7,635 nucleotides of DNA. Source: an uncultured Oscillospiraceae bacterium. GTDB lineage: Bacteria; Bacillota; Clostridia; Oscillospirales; Oscillospiraceae. Numbering within the stretch: the stretch's first letter is position 1; every line of letters begins with the position of its first letter. Under the pieces are notes generated by a model. That model saw nothing but the letters and a program-made list of their open reading frames with translations, did not search any database and had not been told where the DNA came from. Location of the stretch: contig CAAGIE010000049.1 in assembly GCA_900769835.1 (NCBI GenBank), forward strand, positions 1 through 7,635. Reading direction: 5' to 3'. The translations under genes were made by a program, and so were the position numbers. Positions 1-6,260 of this stretch are shown one piece after another.

Positions 1-1
1 C

Positions 2-238
2 AAGGGTAGAGTTTATGCTACGGTGAACGAGCAGAACAAACCTATATCGATCACGTACTATTCCGACGATGGTAAGCGCAAGAAGTCTATTGACCTTACG
101 CATTACCACGACAGGAAAATGCCGCACGTACACCACGGCTATAATCACGCCGAACAGGGTACAACAGGCCTGTCGCCGAAAGAGAAGGCAATGGTTGATT
201 TAGTTTTGACGACATGGTATAATAAGCAAGGCAAATAG
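2..238 (+). CDS. Unrecognised His-rich protein, C-terminal part (cut by left edge)
   Basis: The reading frame is open from base 2 to a TAG stop at 236-238. A GTG at 23 could start a 71-residue protein, but there is no well-placed ribosome site before it and the frame continues to the edge, so this is more likely the C-terminal end of a longer protein. The visible part has a polar N-terminal stretch (ITYYSDDGKRKKSIDL), a histidine cluster (THYHDRKMPHVHHGYNH), then a GLSPKEKAMVDLVL helix and a short basic end. The closely spaced histidines could bind metal or form an active site. The layout loosely recalls C-terminal domains of some clostridial prophage proteins, but I cannot name the family and assign no function. 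A promoter for the next transcription unit lies within its last 15 codons. Confidence 0.55.
   Translation, partial: KGRVYATVNEQNKPISITYYSDDGKRKKSIDLTHYHDRKMPHVHHGYNHAEQGTTGLSPKEKAMVDLVLTTWYNKQGK
195..223 (+). promoter_or_regulatory. Strong SigA-type promoter with extended -10
   Basis: The -35 element is TTGATT (195-200), followed by a 17-nt spacer and a perfect TATAAT (218-223) preceded by TGG, giving an extended -10 (TGGTATAAT). Transcription would begin near 230. It is the best promoter match I see in the window and sits inside the 3' end of the upstream gene. It faces the HNH and terminase genes but is followed within about 100 nt by an intrinsic terminator. It may therefore make a short RNA, or act as a late promoter whose transcripts must escape termination. 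Confidence 0.65.
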
Positions 239-324
239 TCGTATAGGGTGAGTACACGGTGATAGCCGGGGCTCCGGTTGAAATCCGGACGTTTGCTTAG
301 GGCGCAGCAATGCGCCCTTTCTTT
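230..324 (+). ncRNA. Candidate ~95-nt structured small RNA or late leader
   Basis: The region is bounded by the promoter at 195-223 and the terminator at 299-324. Bases 231-236 (GCAAAT) can pair with 291-296 (GTTTGC, one G-U pair), closing a domain. Inside it is a perfect 5-bp stem with a 7-nt loop (TCCGG-TTGAAAT-CCGGA, 273-289). That hairpin abuts the closing stem in the way a tRNA T-arm abuts the acceptor stem, but bases 237-272 form no convincing D or anticodon arm, so it is not a tRNA. The last codons of the upstream gene overlap its 5' end. No open frame of note starts within it. It could be a free small RNA or the leader of a late operon. The existence of a transcript is inferred. Confidence 0.4.
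299..324 (+). terminator. Intrinsic terminator with GCAA tetraloop
   Basis: AGGGCGCA (299-306) pairs perfectly with TGCGCCCT (311-318) around a GCAA loop, a stable GNRA-type tetraloop, and the run TTTCTTT follows. This is a textbook Rho-independent terminator. It lies between the promoter at 195-223 and the HNH gene, so transcripts from that promoter should mostly end here unless RNA polymerase is modified. Confidence 0.8.
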
Positions 325-330
325 ATACCT

Positions 331-362
331 GCCGCCAGAGGTTTTGCCTATGGCGGCTTTGT
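331..362 (+). terminator. Second hairpin, possible tandem terminator
   Basis: GCCGCCA (331-337) pairs with TGGCGGC (351-357). Inside it AGG (339-341) can pair with CCT (347-349). TTTGTT follows, a weaker U-tract than that of the first terminator 13 nt upstream. It may serve as a back-up terminator or as a structure just ahead of the HNH ribosome site. A further weak 5-bp pairing (TTATG 362-366 with CATAA 377-381) would place the HNH ribosome site in a hairpin loop. Confidence 0.45.
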
Positions 363-380
363 TATGCAGAGGTGAACATA

Positions 381-752
381 ATGCAGCAATCATGCAAGTG
401 GTGCGGCAGGATCCATCCGCTGGGTTATGTGTGCCCAAGGAAGCCGCAACCACACCGCAAGAATACCAGGGCACAGCGCTTCCGCAACACCGCGCAATGG
501 AAGCAGACCAGGGCAAGGGTCAACGAACGTGACGCACATCTGTGCCGGCTTTGTTTGCTTGAGGGGAAGCTGGAATATACTGGGCTTTCCACTCACCACA
601 TCATCCCTCTGGAGGAAACCATGGACTATGCCGCCAACGATGATTGGTGCATTACTTTGTGCGACGGCCACCACAAAGCGGCAGACCGTGGCGAGTACGG
701 CCAGGAACAGCTGCACAGGCTGGCCATGGAGCCGCCAAAGCTGCCGGGCTGA
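381..752 (+). CDS. Phage HNH endonuclease (terminase-associated)
   Basis: This encodes a 123-residue HNH nuclease of the type often found next to terS in phages with cohesive ends, where it assists terminase in cutting DNA at cos (family knowledge). The N-terminus carries a small zinc-knuckle-like stretch, CKWCGRIHPLGYVC (residues 5-18), then a basic linker. The HNH domain spans about residues 36-105: CxxC at 55-58, HH at 72-73 with THHIIPLEE, and LCDGHHKAAD at 93-102. C94 and H97 probably complete the zinc site, and H98 is the last His of the motif. At the usual Asn position five residues before C94 there is Trp89; N86 is the nearest Asn. I chose ATG 381 because GAGGTGA lies 6 nt upstream; the in-frame GTG at 372 overlaps that ribosome site. 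A palindromic repeat and a terminator separate it from terS. Confidence 0.88.
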   Translation: MQQSCKWCGRIHPLGYVCPRKPQPHRKNTRAQRFRNTAQWKQTRARVNERDAHLCRLCLLEGKLEYTGLSTHHIIPLEETMDYAANDDWCITLCDGHHKAADRGEYGQEQLHRLAMEPPKLPG

Positions 753-754
753 GA

Positions 755-845
755 GGTGTCGAGAGCCTCCTCTTCCCTTTCGAGGGGGTGGCAGAGCACC
801 CCCCTGGGGGGCACCCCCTTCCGAGGGGGCCTTTCTTTCGACACC
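755..845. repeat. GC-rich palindromic repeat with inverted ends
   Basis: The element is bounded by GGTGTCGAGAG (755-765) and CTTTCGACACC (835-845), which pair over 11 positions with one G-T pair. Between them lie several alternating C-runs and G-runs: GGGGGTG/CACCCCC around GCAGAG (785-803), CCCCCCTGGGGGG (799-811), and CCCCCT-TCCG-AGGGGG (814-829). These can form competing hairpins. The composition is unlike the flanking coding DNA. It resembles the dispersed palindromic or MITE-like intergenic repeats of clostridial genomes, though I cannot confirm other copies. No clear target-site duplication is visible. It could also be a structured site used by the terminase or HNH protein. Confidence 0.55.
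814..838 (+). terminator. Possible terminator inside the palindromic repeat
   Basis: CCCCCT (814-819) pairs with AGGGGG (824-829) around TCCG, and CCTTTCTTT follows. The stem is short but GC-only apart from one pair. It may end transcription reading through from the HNH gene. It competes with the other hairpins of the repeat, so strength is uncertain. Confidence 0.35.
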
Positions 846-875
846 CACCATGCCCCTCTTCTTAAGACAAGTGCC

Positions 876-897
876 AGAAATAATTTTTTAGAAATAA
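876..897. repeat. 8-bp direct repeat in AT-rich patch
   Basis: AGAAATAA occurs at 876-883 and again at 890-897, separated by TTTTTT. The surrounding 40 bases are strikingly AT-rich between two GC-rich palindromes. It could be a protein-binding or DNA-bending site near the packaging start. I see no convincing promoter in it. Confidence 0.3.
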
Positions 898-922
898 ACT
901 TAGCGGCAAGCCCGCATAACCT

Positions 923-964
923 CCCCGTCCGGAAGCTCTCAGAGAGATCTTCCGGCGGGGTTTT
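923..964 (+). terminator. Strong intrinsic terminator upstream of terS
   Basis: CCCCG (923-927) pairs with CGGGG (956-960), and CCGGAAG (929-935) with CTTCCGG (949-955), leaving T928 bulged. An inner CTCT/AGAG stem (936-946) caps it, and TTTTAAAATA follows. This long hairpin with an immediate U-tract should end transcription 37 nt before the terS start. TerS therefore needs read-through, antitermination, or a promoter that I cannot identify in the short gap. Confidence 0.8.
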
Positions 965-1001
965 AAAATACTACGTATTTTACGGAAGGAGTTAGACAGC
1001 T

Positions 1002-1469
1002 ATGGCAAGACCCGCCAAGCCGGCGGACGCAGGCACCGGCAAGATCGGAAAACAGGAAAAAACCGACCGCAAAAACGCCGAAAAAAGCCTAAAAGGCAAT
1101 GCAAAAAACGTTCAGCCGGCTTACAAATTGACTAAAAATCAGCGGAAAATTTTCAACACCATCCGTAAAATTTTGGAGGAGGCAGACGTCCTTGGCGAGC
1201 TGGACACCTATGTGCTGACGGCCACCGCTGTGGCGGCTGACCGTATCGCTGAGATCGACCTGAAAGTCAACCAAGAGCCAGACTTGATGCTGGATAAAGA
1301 CACGGCAGGCGTCCGGGGAAAATACTGGTCTGACTTCCGACAGGGCTGCAACGAACTGGGGCTTTCTCCCCAGGCCAGAGCAAAGCTGGGTATTGTGGCG
1401 GCGGCCAACAAAAGCAAGGAAAAAGATCCTTTGACAGCACTCCTGTCCGGGGATGATGGCGATGATTAG
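1002..1469 (+). CDS. terS: Terminase small subunit, P27 family
   Basis: This 155-residue protein would recognise the packaging site on concatemeric phage DNA and bring it to the large subunit. The first ~35 residues are basic and Ala/Lys-rich, fitting DNA contact. A helical centre follows (about residues 45-90), then the C-terminal signature LGLSPQARAKLG (119-130), typical of the phage P27-type small terminase family. The C-terminus is acidic (GDDGDD) and probably contacts TerL. Length fits the family. The start ATG at 1002 is supported by AAGGAG (986-991) 10 nt upstream. The 3' end overlaps the terL start by 8 to 17 nt depending on which terL ATG is used, which suggests translational coupling. 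Transcription into the gene must pass or begin after the terminator at 923-964. Confidence 0.9.
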   Translation: MARPAKPADAGTGKIGKQEKTDRKNAEKSLKGNAKNVQPAYKLTKNQRKIFNTIRKILEEADVLGELDTYVLTATAVAADRIAEIDLKVNQEPDLMLDKDTAGVRGKYWSDFRQGCNELGLSPQARAKLGIVAAANKSKEKDPLTALLSGDDGDD

Positions 1470-3198
1470 AATCGAAGAACATCCCAGCTACCAATACGCC
1501 GCTAAGGTGGTATCCGGGGAAGCTGTGGCACCTATCCACGTGATCGCCCAGGCACGGGAGTTTTTGAGGGTATGCAGGGGAGAAGACCCGGAATATTGCA
1601 TAAACCTAAAGACAGTCAAAACGATCGATAAGCTGCTGAAACTGATGGTGATGCCCAAGGGCTTGAAGGCCGGGCAGAGCATTTACAATGCTTCCGTCGG
1701 CTATCAGTGGCTTTTTTACATAGGCACCCTTTGCGTGGTGTACCGTGAGGATCCAGATCGGCGGCGGTATGAAACGGCTATTCTGGAGATTGGCCGAAAG
1801 AATTATAAGACCTATACCATAGCGATAGAGTTTATTCTGCTGATGTCTTTAGAACCGAAATTCTCTAAATTGTTCTCGGTGGCACCGGACGGATCTCTTT
1901 CCCGTGAGGTCCGGGAGGCAATTATTGAGATCATCAAGGCAAGCCCGGCACTGTACCCGGAAGAGGAGCCGGAGCGTCACTTTAAGATCCGGCTTAATGA
2001 TATCACCTTCAAGGCAAAGGATATCCGCTATATCCCGCTGAATTACTCTAACAGCCGTTTGGATGGCCGTTTGCCATCAGCTTTTCTGGTGGATGAAGCC
2101 GGTGCTTTGCCAAATTCTTATGCCATTCAGGCCATGCGTTCCGGCCAGCTGACCATTCGCAATAAGCTGGGCGTGATCATATCCACCAAGTACCCCAGAA
2201 CACAGAATCCCTTCGAGGATGAAGTCAGCTATGCCAAGAAGGTGCTTAGCGGCATTATCAAGGATGATCACATCTTTGCGCTGCTGTATGAGCCGGATAA
2301 TCTCAAAGACTGGATGACTGACGACACAATTCTGAAGCACGCCAATCCGGCGGCGATAGAGTCACCGGAAATCTGGGAGGACCTGCTGAAAAAGCGGGCC
2401 CGGGCCATTGAGATCGAAGCGGAGCGGGAGAATTTCCTTTGCAAGCACTGCAACATCACCTATCAGGGCTTGGGCACAGAGTGCTATATAGCCATCGATG
2501 AGGTACGGGCCTGCAAGGTGGAAGGTCAGCTTGTATGGACAGACATGCAGGTCTATTTGGGCGTTGACCTTGCCATGACCAACGATAACTGCGCTGTGGC
2601 CATGGCAGGATTGGATGATCACGAGAATATCCAGGCGGATGTGATCGCTTTTATTCCGGAGGACCGCATCGAAGAGAAGAATGCGGCGGAGCATATCGAT
2701 TACCGGCGGTTTATCGAAGCTATGAAATGTGTCGCCTGCGGCGGCAGGATCGTTGACTATGGCGTCATTGAGGACTTTGTTTTTGACATAGAGGAAACCT
2801 ACGGCGTGACAGTTGTCGGTATTGCCTACGACCGCATGAATGCGATGTCCAGCGCCCAGCGTTGGGAGCGGGGCAGGGAAGCCAGAAACGGAAAGCCGGA
2901 ACATCCGGGCTATTCCACCATCGTGGTGCGTCAGCACTCGGACACTCTGCACCCAGCCACGAAGCTTCTGTATGAAATGATCTTGGAGCGGCGGTTCCGG
3001 TATGAAGAGAATCAGCTGCTGGAGATCAACTTCGAAAATGCCCGTTGCCGCTATGACACCAACAAGAACAGATATGTGGATAAAAAGCGGTCAAACGGAA
3101 AGGTCGATATGGTAGTCGCTTTGATCAATGCTGTGTACCTGCTCCAGCAGAACGAATATCTGAGCGAGGAAACAGATTGGATCATTCAAAGCACATAG
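1453..3198 (+). CDS. terL: Terminase large subunit (packaging ATPase and nuclease)
   Basis: This ~580-residue motor protein hydrolyses ATP to drive DNA through the portal into the prohead and cuts concatemers. Counting from ATG 1453, the P-loop is GRKNYKT (114-120), Walker B is LVDEAG (212-217) with D214/E215, and the coupling motif is ISTKY shortly after. The C-terminal RNase H-like nuclease carries D372 in GVDLAMTND, D460 in YDRMN and D552 in GKVDMVVA as likely metal ligands. This is the Terminase_1 family often paired with P27-type small subunits. Two CxxC pairs (C330/C333 and C426/C429) are unusual. In-frame ATGs at 1453, 1456 and 1462 are all possible; 1462 has the best spacing from the weak GGGGA site. 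All overlap the end of terS. Confidence 0.95.
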   Translation: MMAMIRIEEHPSYQYAAKVVSGEAVAPIHVIAQAREFLRVCRGEDPEYCINLKTVKTIDKLLKLMVMPKGLKAGQSIYNASVGYQWLFYIGTLCVVYREDPDRRRYETAILEIGRKNYKTYTIAIEFILLMSLEPKFSKLFSVAPDGSLSREVREAIIEIIKASPALYPEEEPERHFKIRLNDITFKAKDIRYIPLNYSNSRLDGRLPSAFLVDEAGALPNSYAIQAMRSGQLTIRNKLGVIISTKYPRTQNPFEDEVSYAKKVLSGIIKDDHIFALLYEPDNLKDWMTDDTILKHANPAAIESPEIWEDLLKKRARAIEIEAERENFLCKHCNITYQGLGTECYIAIDEVRACKVEGQLVWTDMQVYLGVDLAMTNDNCAVAMAGLDDHENIQADVIAFIPEDRIEEKNAAEHIDYRRFIEAMKCVACGGRIVDYGVIEDFVFDIEETYGVTVVGIAYDRMNAMSSAQRWERGREARNGKPEHPGYSTIVVRQHSDTLHPATKLLYEMILERRFRYEENQLLEINFENARCRYDTNKNRYVDKKRSNGKVDMVVALINAVYLLQQNEYLSEETDWIIQST

Positions 3199-3213
3199 GA
3201 GGTAATTTGAAAT

Positions 3214-4527
3214 ATGGGACTGATCAAACGTAAAAACACCCAGGAGATCCGCGCATCCCCCGAGGGAAGAACTGAGCAGTGGCTGGAGATGGACGGCGCT
3301 CTGGAGCAGTTTTTCAAGGGCGTCCTTGGACAGGAGCGTGTGTTCTCGGATGATGAGGCTATGGGCATTCCTGCTTTGGCAGGCTGCATGGAGTTTATCT
3401 GCGGCATCGCTGCCTCTGTTCCTATCCGCCTGTATGAGATGGGGGAGAACGAAGAGAAGGAGGTCACAAACGACCCTCGGCTGAAGATTCTGAATCAGGA
3501 CACCGGCGACCTGCTCACCGGCCCTGAATGGAAAAAGGCATTTTTCCGGGATTATCTGCTCCGGGGCAGAGCCTGGGCGTACCAGAATAAGGAGCTTAAC
3601 CGCTTGGTAAGTCTGCATTATGTGGACGACCGGGCGGTTTCTGTTTCCACCAACGAGGATCCGATCTTCAAGGAAGCGGTGGTGCATATCCATGGCAGGA
3701 TTTACTATCCGTTCCAGTTCATCCACATGGCCAGAAACACCAAAGACGGTGTTCGTGGACAGGGCCTGATGACCCAGGCAAAGAAGCAGCTGAGCATGGC
3801 GCTCAATTACATGGATTTTGAAAATGCCATTGTAAGGGGCGGCGGCAATAAGCGGGGCTTTTTGCAGTCCGATCATAAGTTGGATGAAAAAAATCTGGAA
3901 GCCCTGCGAGAGGGATTTGAGAAGATGTATGGCGCCAACTATGAGGGCGTTGTCGTACTGAATAAGGGCGTAACCTTCACCCCTGCCCAAGCCACTTCTG
4001 TGGAAATGCAGCTGGCGGAGAACAAGGAGAGAAACCGGGAGGATATTTGCTCTCTGCTCTGCCTGCCGGTGAGCATCATTACGGGCAAAGCAACGGTGGA
4101 GGAATTTAGCCGGGCCATCCAGGTGGCGGTGCTGCCGCTCCTGGATGGCTTCAATGAAGCTTTGAACCGGGCAACCTTGCTGGAAGTGGAAAAGGACCAT
4201 CTGCATTTTGCCTGCGACACGCGGGATCTGCAGAGCGGTGACCTGTTGAAACGCTATCAGGCTTATGCGGAAGCATGCAAAGCCGGTTGGCTCAGCAAGA
4301 ACGAGATCCGGTACAAAGAAAAATACAAGCCGATCGACGGTCTGGACGTTGTCTCCATGTCTCTGGGTGATGTCATGTTCGATGTTAAAACAGGACAGTT
4401 CTATGTGCCCAACACAGGCGAGACGGTGAACATGACTACGGTCGACACCGGCGGCCCTGCGGCAGGTGGCAAGACACCTCCGGCACCGCCCAGTACGGAG
4501 AAAGGAGGGAATGCGGATGAAAGTTGA
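3214..4527 (+). CDS. Portal protein, HK97 family
   Basis: This 437-residue protein would form the dodecameric ring at one capsid vertex through which DNA enters and leaves, docking the terminase outside and connector proteins later. Visible family features are the N-terminal region that samples host or capsid contacts (about 40-75, FSDDEAMGIPALAGCMEFI), an alpha/beta body with YPFQFIHMARNTKDGVRGQG (165-184), and the stem and clip region after it. An Ala/Glu-rich helical part around EACKAGWLSKNEIR follows. The last 30 residues are Gly/Pro-rich and look disordered. Length is normal for the family. The ATG at 3214 has AGGAGGT (3197-3203) upstream. The gene follows terL after 15 nt, and its end overlaps the protease start by 11 nt, so the two are probably translated in a coupled way. 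Confidence 0.94.
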   Translation: MGLIKRKNTQEIRASPEGRTEQWLEMDGALEQFFKGVLGQERVFSDDEAMGIPALAGCMEFICGIAASVPIRLYEMGENEEKEVTNDPRLKILNQDTGDLLTGPEWKKAFFRDYLLRGRAWAYQNKELNRLVSLHYVDDRAVSVSTNEDPIFKEAVVHIHGRIYYPFQFIHMARNTKDGVRGQGLMTQAKKQLSMALNYMDFENAIVRGGGNKRGFLQSDHKLDEKNLEALREGFEKMYGANYEGVVVLNKGVTFTPAQATSVEMQLAENKERNREDICSLLCLPVSIITGKATVEEFSRAIQVAVLPLLDGFNEALNRATLLEVEKDHLHFACDTRDLQSGDLLKRYQAYAEACKAGWLSKNEIRYKEKYKPIDGLDVVSMSLGDVMFDVKTGQFYVPNTGETVNMTTVDTGGPAAGGKTPPAPPSTEKGGNADES

Positions 4528-5086
4528 GGTCAGAGGGCAGAGCGTTCGGATTAGCGGCTACGTCAATGCTGTGGAACGGGATTCCAAGATCATGCGTGGA
4601 CCTGAAGGGCCGTTCGTCGAGCGAGTGGAAGCCGGCGCTTTTCAGCGTGCCCTGGACCGTGCAGCTAATGTCAAGATCAAGCTGAACCATCAGCGGGATA
4701 TTGGCTCGGTGAAGGAAGGAAATCTGACGCTCCGTGAGGACAATGTGGGCCTTTATGCGGAGGCTGACATCATCGATCCGGAAACTGTCCGGGAAGCCCG
4801 TGCAGGCCACCTGACAGGCTGGTCCTTTGGTTTTGCTGACCTTGCGCCGTGCTATGAAGCCCAGGAAGGCACAGAAGTGCGCAAGCGGACGCTGAAGGAG
4901 TTTGATCTGGACGAAGTCTCTGTGCTCACCATTTCCCCGGCATATTTAGCAACCAGCATTGAAGCCCGCTGCGAGGGCGGTGCTTCCGAGCTCCGGAGCA
5001 GTGAAGGTGCCCCGGATGTACACACCAACGATCATGCGACCGAGCTGGCCGCTTATCGAATCAAAAGAATGAAATTGGAGGATTAA
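4517..5086 (+). CDS. Prohead maturation protease, HK97 family (S78)
   Basis: This 189-residue serine protease would be packaged in the prohead and cut off the capsid delta domain, and itself, before expansion. The fold begins with VEVRGQSVRISGYVNAVERDS and ERVEAGAFQRAL. Likely catalytic residues are H58 in KLNHQRDIGS, S103 in GWSFGF, and an acidic partner near E133 in DLDEVSVL. These match the usual H..S..acid order of phage prohead proteases. I chose ATG 4517 because AAAGGAGG ends 8 nt upstream. ATG 4511 is too close to that site, and the longer frame back to 4466 adds residues that overlap portal coding and lack family resemblance. The C-terminal ~45 residues are charged and probably removed by self-cleavage. 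The capsid ribosome site lies within its last codons. Confidence 0.92.
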   Translation: MKVEVRGQSVRISGYVNAVERDSKIMRGPEGPFVERVEAGAFQRALDRAANVKIKLNHQRDIGSVKEGNLTLREDNVGLYAEADIIDPETVREARAGHLTGWSFGFADLAPCYEAQEGTEVRKRTLKEFDLDEVSVLTISPAYLATSIEARCEGGASELRSSEGAPDVHTNDHATELAAYRIKRMKLED

Positions 5087-5091
5087 CAAAC

Positions 5092-6255
5092 ATGAAGAAA
5101 CTGACCGAAACCAGAAACCAGAAGCTGACCGAGATGGACGAGCTGCTGAACAAGGCAAACGCAGAGGGCCGTGCTTTCACCGAAGAGGAGAAAGAGCGCT
5201 TCGATGCTTTGGAAGCTGAGGTGAAGGCACTGAAGGAGACCATCGATGCCGGCCAGCGCCGTACCGCTGCCGCTGCCACCGAGGATGATCCCACCCATGA
5301 TGGCGACGGCGACGGCGCGTCCGAAGAGGAAAAGAAGAAGGCTGCCAACGAGGAGCGTGCCTTCGGCAACTACATCCGTGGTATCGTGGAGACCCGTGCC
5401 GAGGTCAATATGACCGAGGGTGCTAACGGTGCCGTGATCCCCACCACCGTTGCCAACAAGATCATCGAGATGGTCTACGACATCAGCCCCATTGTGAAGC
5501 TGGCAACCCGCTATGTGGTAGCAGGTAATCTGGTGATTCCCTACTACGATGAGAGCACTCAGAAGATCACCGTGGCCTATGCCGATGAGTTCTCCGAGCT
5601 GGAATCCAAGTCCGGCAAGTTCGCTGCTATCGAGCTGAAGGATTTCCTGGCAGGTGCGCTGACCAAGGTGTCCAAGACCCTGCTGCGTAAGTCCAAGTTC
5701 AACCTGACTGCCTTTGTCACTCGCAAGATGGCTGAGGATATCGTCAAGTGGCTGGAGAAGGAGTGCCTGATGGGTACTGAGGGTAAGATCACCGGCATGG
5801 ATGTTGGTGTCACCCAGAAGGTCACCGCCGCTTCCGTCAATGAGATCACTGCCGATGAGCTCATCGACACCCAGGACGAGGTGCCCGATATCTTCCAGAG
5901 CGGTGCTATCTGGATCATGAACCGCAAGACCCGCAAGGCAATTCGCAAGCTGAAGGACGCAGATAAGAACTATCTGCTCAACCGTGATCTGTCCGCCAAG
6001 TGGGGCTATACTCTGCTGGGCAAGGAAGTCTACACCACCGACAGCGTTCCCGCTATGGAAGCCGGCAAGACTGCCATCTTCTACGGTGATATGTCCGGTC
6101 TGGCTGTGAAGATCTCCGAGGAGATGAACATCCAGGTCCTGCGGGAGAAGTATGCTACCCAGCACGCCATCGGCGTTGTGGGCTACATCGCTGCCGACGC
6201 TAAGGTCGAGCATGCTCAGAAGCTGTCCAAGCTGGTTATGAAGGCCAACGCCTGA
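5092..6255 (+). CDS. Major capsid protein, HK97 fold, with delta domain
   Basis: This 387-residue protein builds the icosahedral shell. Residues 1 to ~58 form a charged coiled-coil delta domain that acts as built-in scaffold, followed by a flexible acidic linker with repeated Asp-Gly (about 64-80). The mature shell domain starts around residues 88-105 and shows the typical VNMTEGANGAVIPTTVANKIIE N-arm (split over residues 105-126), the E-loop region (YYDESTQKITVAYADE), the spine helix (FVTRKMAEDIVKWLEKE) and a P-domain/A-loop end. No separate scaffold gene is present, as expected. The ATG at 5092 has TTGGAGGA 9-10 nt upstream, overlapping the protease stop. Codon choice is strongly biased (AAG for Lys, CGT/CGC for Arg with one CGG, CTG for Leu), unlike terL, and fits very high expression. 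Whether it forms HK97-type cross-links cannot be judged here. Confidence 0.95.
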   Translation: MKKLTETRNQKLTEMDELLNKANAEGRAFTEEEKERFDALEAEVKALKETIDAGQRRTAAAATEDDPTHDGDGDGASEEEKKKAANEERAFGNYIRGIVETRAEVNMTEGANGAVIPTTVANKIIEMVYDISPIVKLATRYVVAGNLVIPYYDESTQKITVAYADEFSELESKSGKFAAIELKDFLAGALTKVSKTLLRKSKFNLTAFVTRKMAEDIVKWLEKECLMGTEGKITGMDVGVTQKVTAASVNEITADELIDTQDEVPDIFQSGAIWIMNRKTRKAIRKLKDADKNYLLNRDLSAKWGYTLLGKEVYTTDSVPAMEAGKTAIFYGDMSGLAVKISEEMNIQVLREKYATQHAIGVVGYIAADAKVEHAQKLSKLVMKANA

Positions 6256-6260
6256 TCATA

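Noticed and set aside
231..297. Possible tRNA
   Set aside because: There is an acceptor-like stem and a T-arm-like hairpin, but the domain is about six bases short, the T-loop lacks the expected TTC, and no anticodon stem-loop or D-arm forms.
755..845. CRISPR array or complete insertion sequence
   Set aside because: There are no regularly spaced identical repeats with unique spacers, no transposase gene, and no visible target duplication; it is only a short palindromic element.
390..851. - strand frame spanning the HNH gene and repeat
   Set aside because: It is antisense to the HNH gene, and the repeat supplies a run of Gly/Pro-rich codons typical of spurious frames.
427..891. Overlapping + strand frame across the HNH gene and the palindromic repeat
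   Set aside because: It is out of frame with the HNH protein, its product is Pro/Arg-rich from GC repeats, and it lacks a ribosome site.
862..900. Promoter for terS in the AT-rich patch
   Set aside because: TAAACT and TAATTT resemble -10 boxes, but no acceptable -35 lies at 16-18 nt and the strong terminator at 923-964 would follow anyway.
2362..2952. 196-codon - strand frame inside terL
   Set aside because: It is antisense to clear terminase nuclease-domain coding and has no start signals.
3091..4206. 371-codon open frame on the - strand opposite the portal gene
   Set aside because: It lies wholly opposite terL and portal coding, has no promoter or ribosome site, and its translation shows no family features.
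4466..4516. Longer N-terminus for the prohead protease starting at 4466
   Set aside because: The added residues are the out-of-frame reading of the portal tail, with no ribosome site; AAAGGAGG is placed correctly for ATG 4517.
5083..6213. 376-codon open frame on the - strand opposite the capsid gene
   Set aside because: It mirrors the strongly biased codons of the capsid gene (few stops arise opposite such codons), has low-complexity Leu/Gly/His composition and no ribosome site, while the + strand is an unmistakable capsid protein.
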